5,855 nt of DNA from Bacteroidota bacterium (GTDB taxonomy: Bacteria > Bacteroidota > Bacteroidia > Flavobacteriales_D > Crocinitomicaceae), in NCBI GenBank assembly GCA_018825925.1, contig JAHKAT010000031.1, positions 1 through 5,855 on the forward strand. Direction: 5' to 3'. Within the stretch, counting starts at the first letter, position 1. Every line of letters begins with the position of its first letter. A program made the translations under genes and the position numbers. Below the pieces are notes generated by a model, which had not been told where the DNA came from, did no database searches, and saw nothing but the letters and a program-made list of their open reading frames with translations. Shown one piece after another: positions 1 to 5,855 of the stretch.

Positions 1-548
1 AACATGAATTCACCAAAGCATTTATTAAAGATCGTAAAATGATTGGTGCTGTTCGACCGAGCTCGAGATTTCTAGTAAAAAAGATGCTCGCCAATGTCGA
101 TTTTGAAAAAGCTAGAATAATAGTTGAACTAGGACCAGGTACTGGGGTTTTTACGAAAAAAATAGTTGAGAAAATGCACCCAGAGTGTCGTTTGTTGATT
201 TTTGAACTAAACGACGGCTTTTACAAACGATTGAAGGAGGACATTTCCGATCCTCGTTGTATTTTCATTCATGATAGCGCTGAATTTATTGACAAATATC
301 TCAAAGAGCACCATCTTGGAAAGGCAGATTTTATTCTGTCCTCATTGCCCTTAGCAAATTTCCCTGCACGACTTCGTAAAAGGCTGGTTATTGCGAGTTC
401 ACAAAACATTAATCAAAACGGTAAGTTTATTCAGTTTCAATATTCAACTCAATCGAAAGTTTTGTTTGAATCCGTCTTTGAAAAAGTGCAAATAAAATTC
501 ACACTTTGGAACTTCCCTCCTGCTTTTGTTTTTACCTGTGGTCATTGA
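1..548 (+). CDS. SAM-dependent methyltransferase, PmtA-like (5' partial)
   Basis: This is the C-terminal part of a class I SAM-dependent methyltransferase. The first in-window ATG is at 39, but the frame is open to the left edge (codons from position 3 read HEFTKAFIKDRK before that Met). That stretch fits the lead-in of the family, so the true start lies outside the window. Counting from the Met at 39, residues 30-36 form the SAM-binding motif I (ELGPGTG), E56 is the acidic residue ending beta-2 that usually holds the ribose, and SSLPLANFP (101-109) is the motif IV region. The tail NFPPAFVF (158-165) resembles the ending of phospholipid N-methyltransferases (PmtA, COG3963), which methylate phosphatidylethanolamine at the membrane. 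rRNA adenine dimethylases share the fold, so the substrate is inferred only. The family is about 190-210 aa, so only a short N-terminal piece is missing. The gene ends in TGA and no linked partner is visible. Confidence 0.8.
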   Translation, partial: HEFTKAFIKDRKMIGAVRPSSRFLVKKMLANVDFEKARIIVELGPGTGVFTKKIVEKMHPECRLLIFELNDGFYKRLKEDISDPRCIFIHDSAEFIDKYLKEHHLGKADFILSSLPLANFPARLRKRLVIASSQNINQNGKFIQFQYSTQSKVLFESVFEKVQIKFTLWNFPPAFVFTCGH

Positions 549-603
549 TTAGAATCAGCATTTAAATCAACAATTCATACCCTTAACACTTTTCCACCCA
601 ATT

Positions 604-634
604 TTTGGAACGAATTTTGGCTTCTTTACGTTAA
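604..634 (+). promoter_or_regulatory. Weak Bacteroidota-type promoter candidate before small ORF
   Basis: TTTG at 604-607 is followed after exactly 19 bp by TACGTTAA at 627-634. The first part matches the Bacteroidota -33 element and the spacing is right. The second part matches only TAnnTT of the -7 consensus TAnnTTTG. Transcription would start near 638, leaving a leader of about 15 nt before the ATG at 653. In AT-rich DNA such partial matches arise easily. Confidence 0.25.
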
Positions 635-652
635 TATATAAAATGAACCGTC

Positions 653-784
653 ATGAAAGCAATTAAAGAAAAAATTACTCAAGGGACCAAAACATACATC
701 ATTAGAAAGATTGGTAAGCAAAAAAATTACAGTTTTGATCAGGCCATTACGCACTTAGGAGTGAGGAATACCAATGCCAAGTAA
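653..784 (+). CDS. Possible small basic protein, 43 aa, unknown function
   Basis: An ATG-to-TAA frame encodes 43 residues, starting MKAIKEKITQG and ending GVRNTNAK. It is lysine/arginine-rich (about ten basic against two acidic residues), with no cysteine, no membrane segment and no signal peptide. I do not recognise a family. In favour of a real gene: it fills an otherwise empty gap between convergent genes, its codons look ordinary for the neighbourhood, and a partial promoter lies at 604-634. Against it: it is short and has no clear ribosome binding site, although Bacteroidota genes often lack one. An ATG ten bases upstream (643) opens only a 7-codon frame and is not the start. It might also be the remnant of a longer gene. 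Confidence 0.4.
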   Translation: MKAIKEKITQGTKTYIIRKIGKQKNYSFDQAITHLGVRNTNAK

Positions 785-800
785 ACATCAATGAAGTTTA
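782..800. repeat. Imperfect dyad at the convergent junction
   Basis: TAAAC (782-786) and GTTTA (796-800) are inverted repeats. The bases between them continue the symmetry as TCA-A-TGA, giving a 19-bp dyad centred on 791. It starts at the stop codon of the small + strand ORF and lies 11 bp beyond the stop of the - strand outer-membrane gene. It could be a weak bidirectional transcription end, but the stem is AT-rich and no T-run follows on either strand, so it is not a convincing intrinsic terminator. Confidence 0.25.
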
Positions 801-810
801 TTGAATCGAT

Positions 811-3273
811 CTAAAAATCGAATCCACCACCGCCTCCTTCGCTATTGCCTGACTTTTTTGAAACCTCATACTTACCAAAACGGTAAGTAACTGTTAAATA
901 AGCACGGCGAGTCTGCCATTTATAATTTCCCGTTTGACGGTTTCCGTTTTGACTCAAATCATATTGAAAACCTTGTGTATTGAATACATCACTTACTCTA
1001 GCTCCTATCACCCAATTTCCATCTTTTAGTTTTTTCTGGGCAGATAAATCTACAGCCGAGCGAGGCAAAACAGTTCCTTGAGCTGTAATTCTAGGTGAAT
1101 TATATCTAATATTCATTTGAAAACTCGCTGTTTTCTTCCAGAAGTCGATTGAACCTGAGTATTTTACCGCAAAATTATATCCCGAATTTGTAAAGGTCGA
1201 TTCTCCCGTCCGATCCAAGTAAACAATACGGTCTGTATTAATCGAGATATTATTTCGGAAATTTTTTGTTGGCTTGTAATTGATAATAAACTCTGTTCCG
1301 AAGCTATTACTTTGATCAATATTTTGATAGGTCACCGCAGAAGTATTGTTCGGGAAAAACACTTTAAATCGCTGAATAACTCCAGTGGTTAAACGATAAA
1401 AAGCAGAACCAGAGAAGGTCCATTTGTTTTTATCCAGTACATATGATAAATCGAGACTGTTAATGTATTCTGGCTGCAAGTACGGATTTCCTGTTCTCAA
1501 GTTATTCGGATCTGAATAGTCAGAAAATGGATTCAACTGATGAGAACTTGCTCTATTGATTCGTCTGCTATAACTTAGTCCCCACTCTTTTTCTTTTGAT
1601 TGGTTGTAACGGATATGTGCCGACGGGAAAAAGTTGAAATAGGTATTATTGATGGAAATGTTTTTGGATTCAAGAACTGGGTTTTGAACAGCATATTCTG
1701 GTCGCACCCCAACCTGGTATTTCAATTTTCCAAGTGCCTGTCCAAGAATAAAGTATGTAGAAGTAATACTTTCGTGGTACTCATAGGAAAAATTGGCAAG
1801 AGTATCCGGATTCCATTCATTGGTTGAATTTTGTAATCGTTCGGAGTAACTTAAGTTGTTTTGATTTCGAATTATTTGTTTTGCACCGGCTTCTATGCGA
1901 ATGGCTCTTTTACTAAAAACTTTTGAATAATCTACTTGGCCGGTAGTCACCTGGTTGTTTTCATCATTGGACAATCTTTGCTGTAAAAAATCAGAATCAT
2001 CAGGTTCACCATTCGAGATTTCACTTCGCTCAACATAGGTCCCACTTCTATTTTCCTGTCCATCAGAAAATCTAAAATTCGCAGAAAACTCACCTAAATC
2101 TTCTTTGAATTTCCACTGATAAAAAAGATTGTAATCATTGTTTTTATCTTTTGAAGGATCAGTCATTCGTCTATTCCATTGACGTAAAATATCATCATTT
2201 TCATTGGTGAGCACATTGGTTAAATTCCCAAAACGAAAATGCTCACTTGTATTCAGGGTCGTGGAAATCCCAATGGTTTTATTTTCAGACAAGGAATAAT
2301 CAAATCCAAAACGTGTTGTGTTGTTTTTCCTAAGGTCAGTACCTGGTCTCGATTGTGTCAAAGTAGTTACATTGCCATTTGAATCGGCTATGGTCGTAAT
2401 TCCATTAAAATCTCTGAATCCTTCAGTGTAATTGTAGCTGTAATTTCCATAAATATTCAATTTATTGTTACGTATACTCAACCCGGCTGAACCTTGGTAT
2501 AAATTTCCTGTCGCCGCTGTGGCACTTACCTCTCCATTAATACCGCGTAGTTTATTTTTTTTCAGAACAATGTTGATTATTCCTGAAGTTCCATCTGGGT
2601 CATATTTGGCTGATGGATTGGTGACTACCTCAATTCGCTCTATACTACTGGATGGAATCGATCTTAAAATACTTTCCGTCGAACCAGCCATGGTTGATGG
2701 TCGACCGTCAATAAGAACCAATACGTTTCCATCTCCACGAAGTGAAATATTTCCATCTTGATCCACTTCTATTGAAGGAACATTGTTTAGCACGTCTGTC
2801 GCACTACCACCCTGATTATTAATGTCTTCACCAACATTATAGGTTCTTTTGTCTATACCAATTTTCAAAACATCCAACTGCCCTACCGCTTTCACTTCTC
2901 CAAGCTCTTGAACGGCGCTAGATAAATTCAAAGCAATTTTACCTATATTTTTTTCTCGCTCGTCATCGGAGACAAAGCCTAAATTCAACCATTTCGTATT
3001 ATAACCAATAAATGATAGTCGAAGCAAATAGGCTTGGGGTGCTAAAGGACCAATTGAGAAATTTCCCGAAGAATCAGTCAAACCACCTGTTACAATGCTT
3101 GAATCTTCAACGTTTAAAAGGACAACGCTTACGAATTCTAATTTCTGCAAAGAAGAACTGTCTAATACTTGACCTGTTAAAGTAATTGATTTAACACCTT
3201 TTGCACCAGGAGACAATTGAGATATACCCAAAAATGGCACAAAAATTAGAAGGAGGAGAATATATTTTTTCAT
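811..3273 (-). CDS. Outer-membrane beta-barrel protein (PF14905-like, TonB-receptor-like)
   Basis: This is a complete 820-aa protein. Residues 1-19 (MKKYILLLLIFVPFLGISQ) are a typical signal peptide, cleaved around residue 18 or 19. Residues about 31-115 form a carboxypeptidase-regulatory-like beta-sandwich (TLTGQVLD, then SGNFSIG and LRLSFIGY). Residues about 135-240 form a plug domain, with DVLNNVPSIEVDQDGNISLRG, VLIDGRPS and the stretch SIERIEVVTNPSAKYDPDG, all typical of the 'outer membrane beta-barrel family protein' group of Bacteroidota. The rest is barrel strands with many aromatic, Asn and Ser residues, the last strand reading YLTVTYRFGKY. A Gly-rich tail ending GGGGGFDF follows. The family resembles TonB-dependent receptors; the ligand is unknown. 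A longer frame begins at a TTG at 3312, but I chose the ATG at 3273 because it places the signal peptide at the N-terminus and the promoter lies between the two. The gene is 39 bp downstream of marR, which suggests co-transcription or shared control. No SusD partner follows. Confidence 0.93.
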   Translation of the reverse strand: MKKYILLLLIFVPFLGISQLSPGAKGVKSITLTGQVLDSSSLQKLEFVSVVLLNVEDSSIVTGGLTDSSGNFSIGPLAPQAYLLRLSFIGYNTKWLNLGFVSDDEREKNIGKIALNLSSAVQELGEVKAVGQLDVLKIGIDKRTYNVGEDINNQGGSATDVLNNVPSIEVDQDGNISLRGDGNVLVLIDGRPSTMAGSTESILRSIPSSSIERIEVVTNPSAKYDPDGTSGIINIVLKKNKLRGINGEVSATAATGNLYQGSAGLSIRNNKLNIYGNYSYNYTEGFRDFNGITTIADSNGNVTTLTQSRPGTDLRKNNTTRFGFDYSLSENKTIGISTTLNTSEHFRFGNLTNVLTNENDDILRQWNRRMTDPSKDKNNDYNLFYQWKFKEDLGEFSANFRFSDGQENRSGTYVERSEISNGEPDDSDFLQQRLSNDENNQVTTGQVDYSKVFSKRAIRIEAGAKQIIRNQNNLSYSERLQNSTNEWNPDTLANFSYEYHESITSTYFILGQALGKLKYQVGVRPEYAVQNPVLESKNISINNTYFNFFPSAHIRYNQSKEKEWGLSYSRRINRASSHQLNPFSDYSDPNNLRTGNPYLQPEYINSLDLSYVLDKNKWTFSGSAFYRLTTGVIQRFKVFFPNNTSAVTYQNIDQSNSFGTEFIINYKPTKNFRNNISINTDRIVYLDRTGESTFTNSGYNFAVKYSGSIDFWKKTASFQMNIRYNSPRITAQGTVLPRSAVDLSAQKKLKDGNWVIGARVSDVFNTQGFQYDLSQNGNRQTGNYKWQTRRAYLTVTYRFGKYEVSKKSGNSEGGGGGFDF

Positions 3274-3283
3274 TTTGGAAGTG

Positions 3284-3312
3284 CAAAGATATAGTATTAA
3301 AAGTGGATTCAA
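3284..3312 (-). promoter_or_regulatory. Promoter of the outer-membrane protein gene
   Basis: On the minus strand, TATCTTTG (3284-3291) is a full match to the Bacteroidota -7 element TAnnTTTG. TTG at 3310-3312 lies 18 bp upstream, matching the TTG-type -33 element described for flavobacteria. Only 10 nt separate the -7 box from the ATG at 3273, so the leader would be a few nucleotides long. The promoter fills the gap after the marR stop codon and gives the barrel gene its own start besides any read-through from marR. It also argues against translation starting at the TTG at 3312, which lies inside the -33 element. Confidence 0.6.
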
Positions 3313-3765
3313 TTATTTATAACCTTCCTTAACTTTTTCTAACATTTCATTCATTAAGATACATTCCTCCGTAGTGATCCCTAAATCTTTGATGGATGGA
3401 AAATCTTCCGATTTATCTATTTCACCCAACAAATCCAACCCTTTCTCTGTAATATGCAAATAGGTTTGTCTCCTATCTTCTTTACACTGAAATTTTCGCA
3501 CCCACGTCTTTTCTAATAGCTTATCAATCAACCTTGTAGTGTTGGGCGATTTCTCAATCATTCGATCCTTCACCGTATTAATTGTCAAAGGTTCCTTCGC
3601 TCCGCGCAAAATTCTTAAAATATTGAATTGAGCCATTGACAAGTCAAATTGTGCTATATACTTTGTATGCACCGCGCCAATAGCATTGGAGGTTAAACGA
3701 ATATTAATCACAAGCTTATGACTCTCACTTTGAAAATTTCCTTTTAACTCTTGTTCTCCATTCAT
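3313..3765 (-). CDS. MarR-family transcriptional regulator
   Basis: This 150-aa protein has the normal length for a MarR winged-helix regulator, a cytoplasmic homodimer that binds palindromic operators. Residues about 10-40 form the N-terminal dimerisation helix, LSMAQFNILRIL (42-53) is the helix leading into the DNA-binding domain, and residues about 60-90 hold the helix-turn-helix, with SPNTTRLIDKLLEK (73-86) as the recognition helix. KEDRRQTYLHITEKG (95-109) is the wing with the conserved D-R signature, and the C-terminus (about 125-150) returns to the dimer interface. C94 sits just before the wing; it could sense oxidants as in some MarR proteins, but nothing proves this. The ATG at 3765 is favoured because the next Met (residue 43) would remove the dimerisation helix. 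The promoter and a perfect palindrome lie directly upstream, so autoregulation is likely. The barrel gene 39 bp downstream is the obvious candidate target. The inducer is unknown. Confidence 0.93.
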   Translation of the reverse strand: MNGEQELKGNFQSESHKLVINIRLTSNAIGAVHTKYIAQFDLSMAQFNILRILRGAKEPLTINTVKDRMIEKSPNTTRLIDKLLEKTWVRKFQCKEDRRQTYLHITEKGLDLLGEIDKSEDFPSIKDLGITTEECILMNEMLEKVKEGYK

Positions 3766-3769
3766 GTTG

Positions 3770-3800
3770 CAAAATTAATTACCATGGTAATAATATCAAA
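3770..3800 (-). promoter_or_regulatory. marR promoter, near-consensus Bacteroidota type
   Basis: On the minus strand, TTTG (3797-3800), a 19-bp spacer and TAATTTTG (3770-3777) together match the Bacteroidota pattern TTTG-N19-TAnnTTTG in every defined base. The -7 box ends only 4 nt before the marR ATG. Transcription would therefore start at or within a base or two of the start codon, making the marR mRNA effectively leaderless. No Shine-Dalgarno sequence could fit. The spacer contains the 14-bp palindrome described separately. Confidence 0.7.
3778..3791. promoter_or_regulatory. Perfect 14-bp palindrome, probable MarR operator
   Basis: ATTACCATGGTAAT is a perfect inverted repeat centred between 3784 and 3785. 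It abuts the -7 element of the marR promoter and lies wholly inside the -33/-7 spacer. Its size and symmetry fit the half-sites bound by MarR dimers. A bound dimer would block RNA polymerase, so repression of marR by its own product is the simplest reading. No second copy is seen at the outer-membrane gene's own promoter (3284-3312), so control of that gene would have to act through read-through or a weaker site. Confidence 0.65.
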
Positions 3801-3824
3801 GAAAACATTGCAAATAAATCACTT

Positions 3825-3847
3825 AACTCTAAAAAAACGAGTTTTTT
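3825..3847. repeat. AT-rich inverted repeat in the intergenic region
   Basis: AACTC (3825-3829) pairs with GAGTT (3839-3843) across a 9-base loop, and a T-run continues to 3847 on the + strand. Alternatively A3832-3837 pairs with T3842-3847 around CGAG. It lies between the beta-mannosidase stop and the marR promoter. As a terminator it would have its T-tract on the + strand, where no gene enters, so it does not obviously end the beta-mannosidase message. Chance is a fair explanation. The rest of 3766-3933, apart from the marR promoter and palindrome, shows nothing I can name. Confidence 0.2.
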
Positions 3848-3933
3848 CGGCCCATTAAAGATCACACATTTCTAATGTAGAGAATAGGATGAATGATTTT
3901 TACAAATATGAAAAGACTGAGTTTAAAGCTGAC

Positions 3934-5855
3934 CTACAACCATTTGAAATCAAAATCATCCAAGGTTGGTGTCGTTTTTGATTCAAATTCTAGCTTATGT
4001 ATTCCAGGCAGAAGCTCCAATAAATTATTTTCAAAGCGAATTCCATTTTTGGTCGAAAAAACCATAAATTGATGGATAAATTCTTTGTTTTCTATTATAA
4101 GCTCCCCTTTACCTGTCACTTCGTTGTATTCTAATTTAAACTTAACTTGGTCTTTTGTTGCTATTTTTCTGTTGTTCACAAGATGTGCGAACGAACGGCT
4201 ATACTTTTGGTCGGATTTTATCTCAAATTCAACAACAAAATCTTTTGATTGAAATTCAGCTGAATACAAATTCTCTCCAACCAAAAACGAGGACTGTGGT
4301 TGTACTTCAAACATTGAAAAGTCTTCAAATAATTTTTTGCCCTGTAAGTCATAAACAGTAGTCAAAACTCGTACATCCTTTGTTTCAGGGCTAGAACTCA
4401 CTAAAAAATACTTTTCTTTTCCCAGTTCTTCAGTCTTTTCAAGTATCGCAATATCTTCAAAGTCTTTTTTCACTTGATAATGCAAGGCCTTCCAATTCCC
4501 GTAATAATCTATGCTCGACCATGTTGGTGCTGGCCACACATCATTTACTTGCCAATAAAGGGTTCCCATGCACCGCGGGGCTTGAATACGATGTGACGAT
4601 ATCGCTATCCCTACAGCTTTGGCTTGCGTCAATTGTGATAAATAAACGAAGTTTTCAAAATCACTCGGTTCACCATAAAGTCGCTTGGTTTGTTTGCCTA
4701 TCATTTGATTGCCCACATAGCTTTTTTGATGATTTTTCATCACCTCACTTTCTAAATTCCAATCACTGGGTGCTGCAAACATTGATATCGTTGACATCTG
4801 TGGAAAGGACTGAAAACCATATTCAGCATTAAATCTTCCACTTTTTTTATCGAAATCTTCAATCGGATCCTTACCGTGCCATACACCCCAATAATGTTGT
4901 GAACCTTGGTTGTAATATTCTGTTTTACCCCAATTACTTAATGGCGATGTATGAATATAGGGAACATCCGTAAAAAGCTCAATTCGCTCTGGAAGTAGGG
5001 TTTGAAACAGCTTTTTATAGTCTGGTTCTATTATTTCTGCCTCTTTTCCAAAGATCAAATATTTCGCTTGGAATCCCCAGTTTTTCCATGCCACATCTAC
5101 CTCATTGTTTCCATTAAACAAAACCACGGAAGGATGCGAGGAAATTCTAGGGATCTGATAATCAAACTCTTCCCGCACGTTCTCTAAAAAAGAGGTATCT
5201 CCAGGATACATGGCACAAGCAAACATAAAGTCCTGCCAAACCATCAATCCTAATCGATCACAGGTCTCATAGAACACCTCGTCTGGATAATACCCTCCTC
5301 CCCAAACTCTCACCATGTTGTAATTGGCTTTTGCCATATCCTCAACCAAATCAACAATCTGAGCATCACTTACCCGAGCTGGAAAAACATCCTGAGGAAT
5401 ATAATCCCCGCCTTTGCAAAATATTGGGCGACCATTGACCTCAATTACATAACTCGTTCCAATTTCATCTTTTTCTTGAATCAAACGAGAAGTTCGTATT
5501 CCAAAAATGACTTTTTGCTTTGCAATCAATTGATTTTTTTCATCATAAAAAAACCATTCATCCTCGTACAACTCTTGGTTTCCTTGACCTTTTGGCCACC
5601 AGAGCTTGGGATTATCAACGGTTACAGTACGATGTAAGCTGGTTCCCTTTGGTTCCATGATTTCATTTCCAAAAAGCCCACTTTTCCATTGAATCTTTCC
5701 TTTGAAATAATCGAGAAACTGAACCTCAAGATGCAACTCAGCAGAATTCAATGCGACACCTTTTGTTTGAACTGATTTTGATCGAATAATATTGGAATCA
5801 AAAGTTGAAATAAGCACCTCTTTCCAAAATCCTTTCGTATTGATTCTCAACGACC
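3934..5855 (-). CDS. Beta-mannosidase, glycoside hydrolase family 2 (5' partial)
   Basis: This enzyme is predicted to release beta-D-mannose from non-reducing ends of manno-oligosaccharides or N-glycan cores (EC 3.2.1.25), with retention of configuration. Numbering from the TTG at 5850, a stretch resembling the end of the jelly-roll sugar-binding domain (TKGFWKEVLI, 5-14) is followed by an Ig-like domain (about 20-118, with LWWP at 83-86), the TIM barrel (about 125-425) and two C-terminal beta-sandwiches (about 470-560 and 565-636). E250 in NGNNE is the acid/base and E343 in AEYGFQSFP is the nucleophile. RVWGGG (181-186), WQDFMFAC (205-212) and WQVNDVWPAPTWSSIDYYG (433-451) are family signatures. 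Both glutamates are intact, so activity is likely. Family members are about 820-870 aa; only about 640 are here and the frame stays open to the edge, so the TTG is not the true start. About 200 N-terminal residues, and any signal peptide, lie beyond the window. Confidence 0.93.
   Translation of the reverse strand, partial: SLRINTKGFWKEVLISTFDSNIIRSKSVQTKGVALNSAELHLEVQFLDYFKGKIQWKSGLFGNEIMEPKGTSLHRTVTVDNPKLWWPKGQGNQELYEDEWFFYDEKNQLIAKQKVIFGIRTSRLIQEKDEIGTSYVIEVNGRPIFCKGGDYIPQDVFPARVSDAQIVDLVEDMAKANYNMVRVWGGGYYPDEVFYETCDRLGLMVWQDFMFACAMYPGDTSFLENVREEFDYQIPRISSHPSVVLFNGNNEVDVAWKNWGFQAKYLIFGKEAEIIEPDYKKLFQTLLPERIELFTDVPYIHTSPLSNWGKTEYYNQGSQHYWGVWHGKDPIEDFDKKSGRFNAEYGFQSFPQMSTISMFAAPSDWNLESEVMKNHQKSYVGNQMIGKQTKRLYGEPSDFENFVYLSQLTQAKAVGIAISSHRIQAPRCMGTLYWQVNDVWPAPTWSSIDYYGNWKALHYQVKKDFEDIAILEKTEELGKEKYFLVSSSPETKDVRVLTTVYDLQGKKLFEDFSMFEVQPQSSFLVGENLYSAEFQSKDFVVEFEIKSDQKYSRSFAHLVNNRKIATKDQVKFKLEYNEVTGKGELIIENKEFIHQFMVFSTKNGIRFENNLLELLPGIHKLEFESKTTPTLDDFDFKWL

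Noticed and set aside
4..42. 12-codon ORF from the ATG at position 4
   Set aside because: It is out of frame with the methyltransferase, whose own frame is open through this stretch with family-like sequence.
546..557. Palindrome TGATTAGAATCA at the methyltransferase stop codon
   Set aside because: The stem is too short for a terminator, no T-run follows, and such dyads are expected by chance in AT-rich DNA.
1600..1827. 75-codon + strand open frame
   Set aside because: It lies wholly antisense within the conserved barrel region of the outer-membrane protein, and its product has no recognisable domain.
2465..2761. 98-codon + strand open frame
   Set aside because: It is antisense to the conserved plug domain of the outer-membrane protein; the composition is what a shadow frame gives.
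3866..3878. Inverted repeat ACATT-TCT-AATGT downstream of the beta-mannosidase
   Set aside because: Five AT-rich pairs without a T-tract are not enough to call a terminator.
3889..3981. 30-codon + strand ORF from the ATG at 3889
   Set aside because: It is short, runs antisense into the 3' end of the beta-mannosidase gene, and has no promoter or family resemblance.
4155..5187. Three + strand open frames (4155-4361, 4521-4832, 5002-5187)
   Set aside because: All are antisense to the beta-mannosidase, which has strong family motifs throughout, including both catalytic residues; the antisense products look like no protein family.
811..5855. Polysaccharide utilisation locus
   Set aside because: A beta-mannosidase and an outer-membrane barrel protein lie near each other, but the barrel is of the PF14905 type rather than SusC, no SusD is present, and a regulator with its own promoter separates them.

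Overview
The window is AT-rich DNA from a member of the Bacteroidota, most likely a Flavobacteriia- or Cytophagia-like organism. The evidence is a PF14905-type outer-membrane beta-barrel protein with a carboxypeptidase-like N-terminal domain, promoters of the Bacteroidota form TTTG/TTG - 18-19 bp - TAnnTTTG, and no clear Shine-Dalgarno sequences before the genes. Genus cannot be told from this sequence.

Layout, left to right. (1) Positions 1-548, + strand: the 3' part of a SAM-dependent methyltransferase resembling phospholipid N-methyltransferases (PmtA/COG3963); its start lies left of the window. (2) 653-784, + strand: a possible small basic protein of 43 aa that I do not recognise, with a weak promoter candidate in front. 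(3) About 785-810: a short convergent junction with a small dyad. (4) 811-3273, - strand: an 820-aa outer-membrane beta-barrel protein with signal peptide, carboxypeptidase-regulatory-like domain, plug and barrel. (5) 3313-3765, - strand: a 150-aa MarR-family regulator, 39 bp upstream of the barrel gene. (6) 3766-3933: a 168-bp intergenic region with a near-consensus promoter for marR and a perfect 14-bp palindrome inside the promoter spacer. (7) 3934-5855, - strand: a GH2 beta-mannosidase with both catalytic glutamates, cut off at its N-terminus by the right edge.

The best-supported functional unit is marR plus the outer-membrane protein. They are co-directional and close together, marR is probably autoregulated through the palindrome, and the barrel gene has an additional promoter of its own in the gap. 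The beta-mannosidase is on the same strand but 168 bp upstream, and no SusC/SusD pair is visible, so nothing here shows a polysaccharide utilisation locus. I see no CRISPR array, mobile element, RNA gene or clearly novel system. The most informative local signals are the operator-in-promoter arrangement and the extremely short, probably leaderless, marR transcript.
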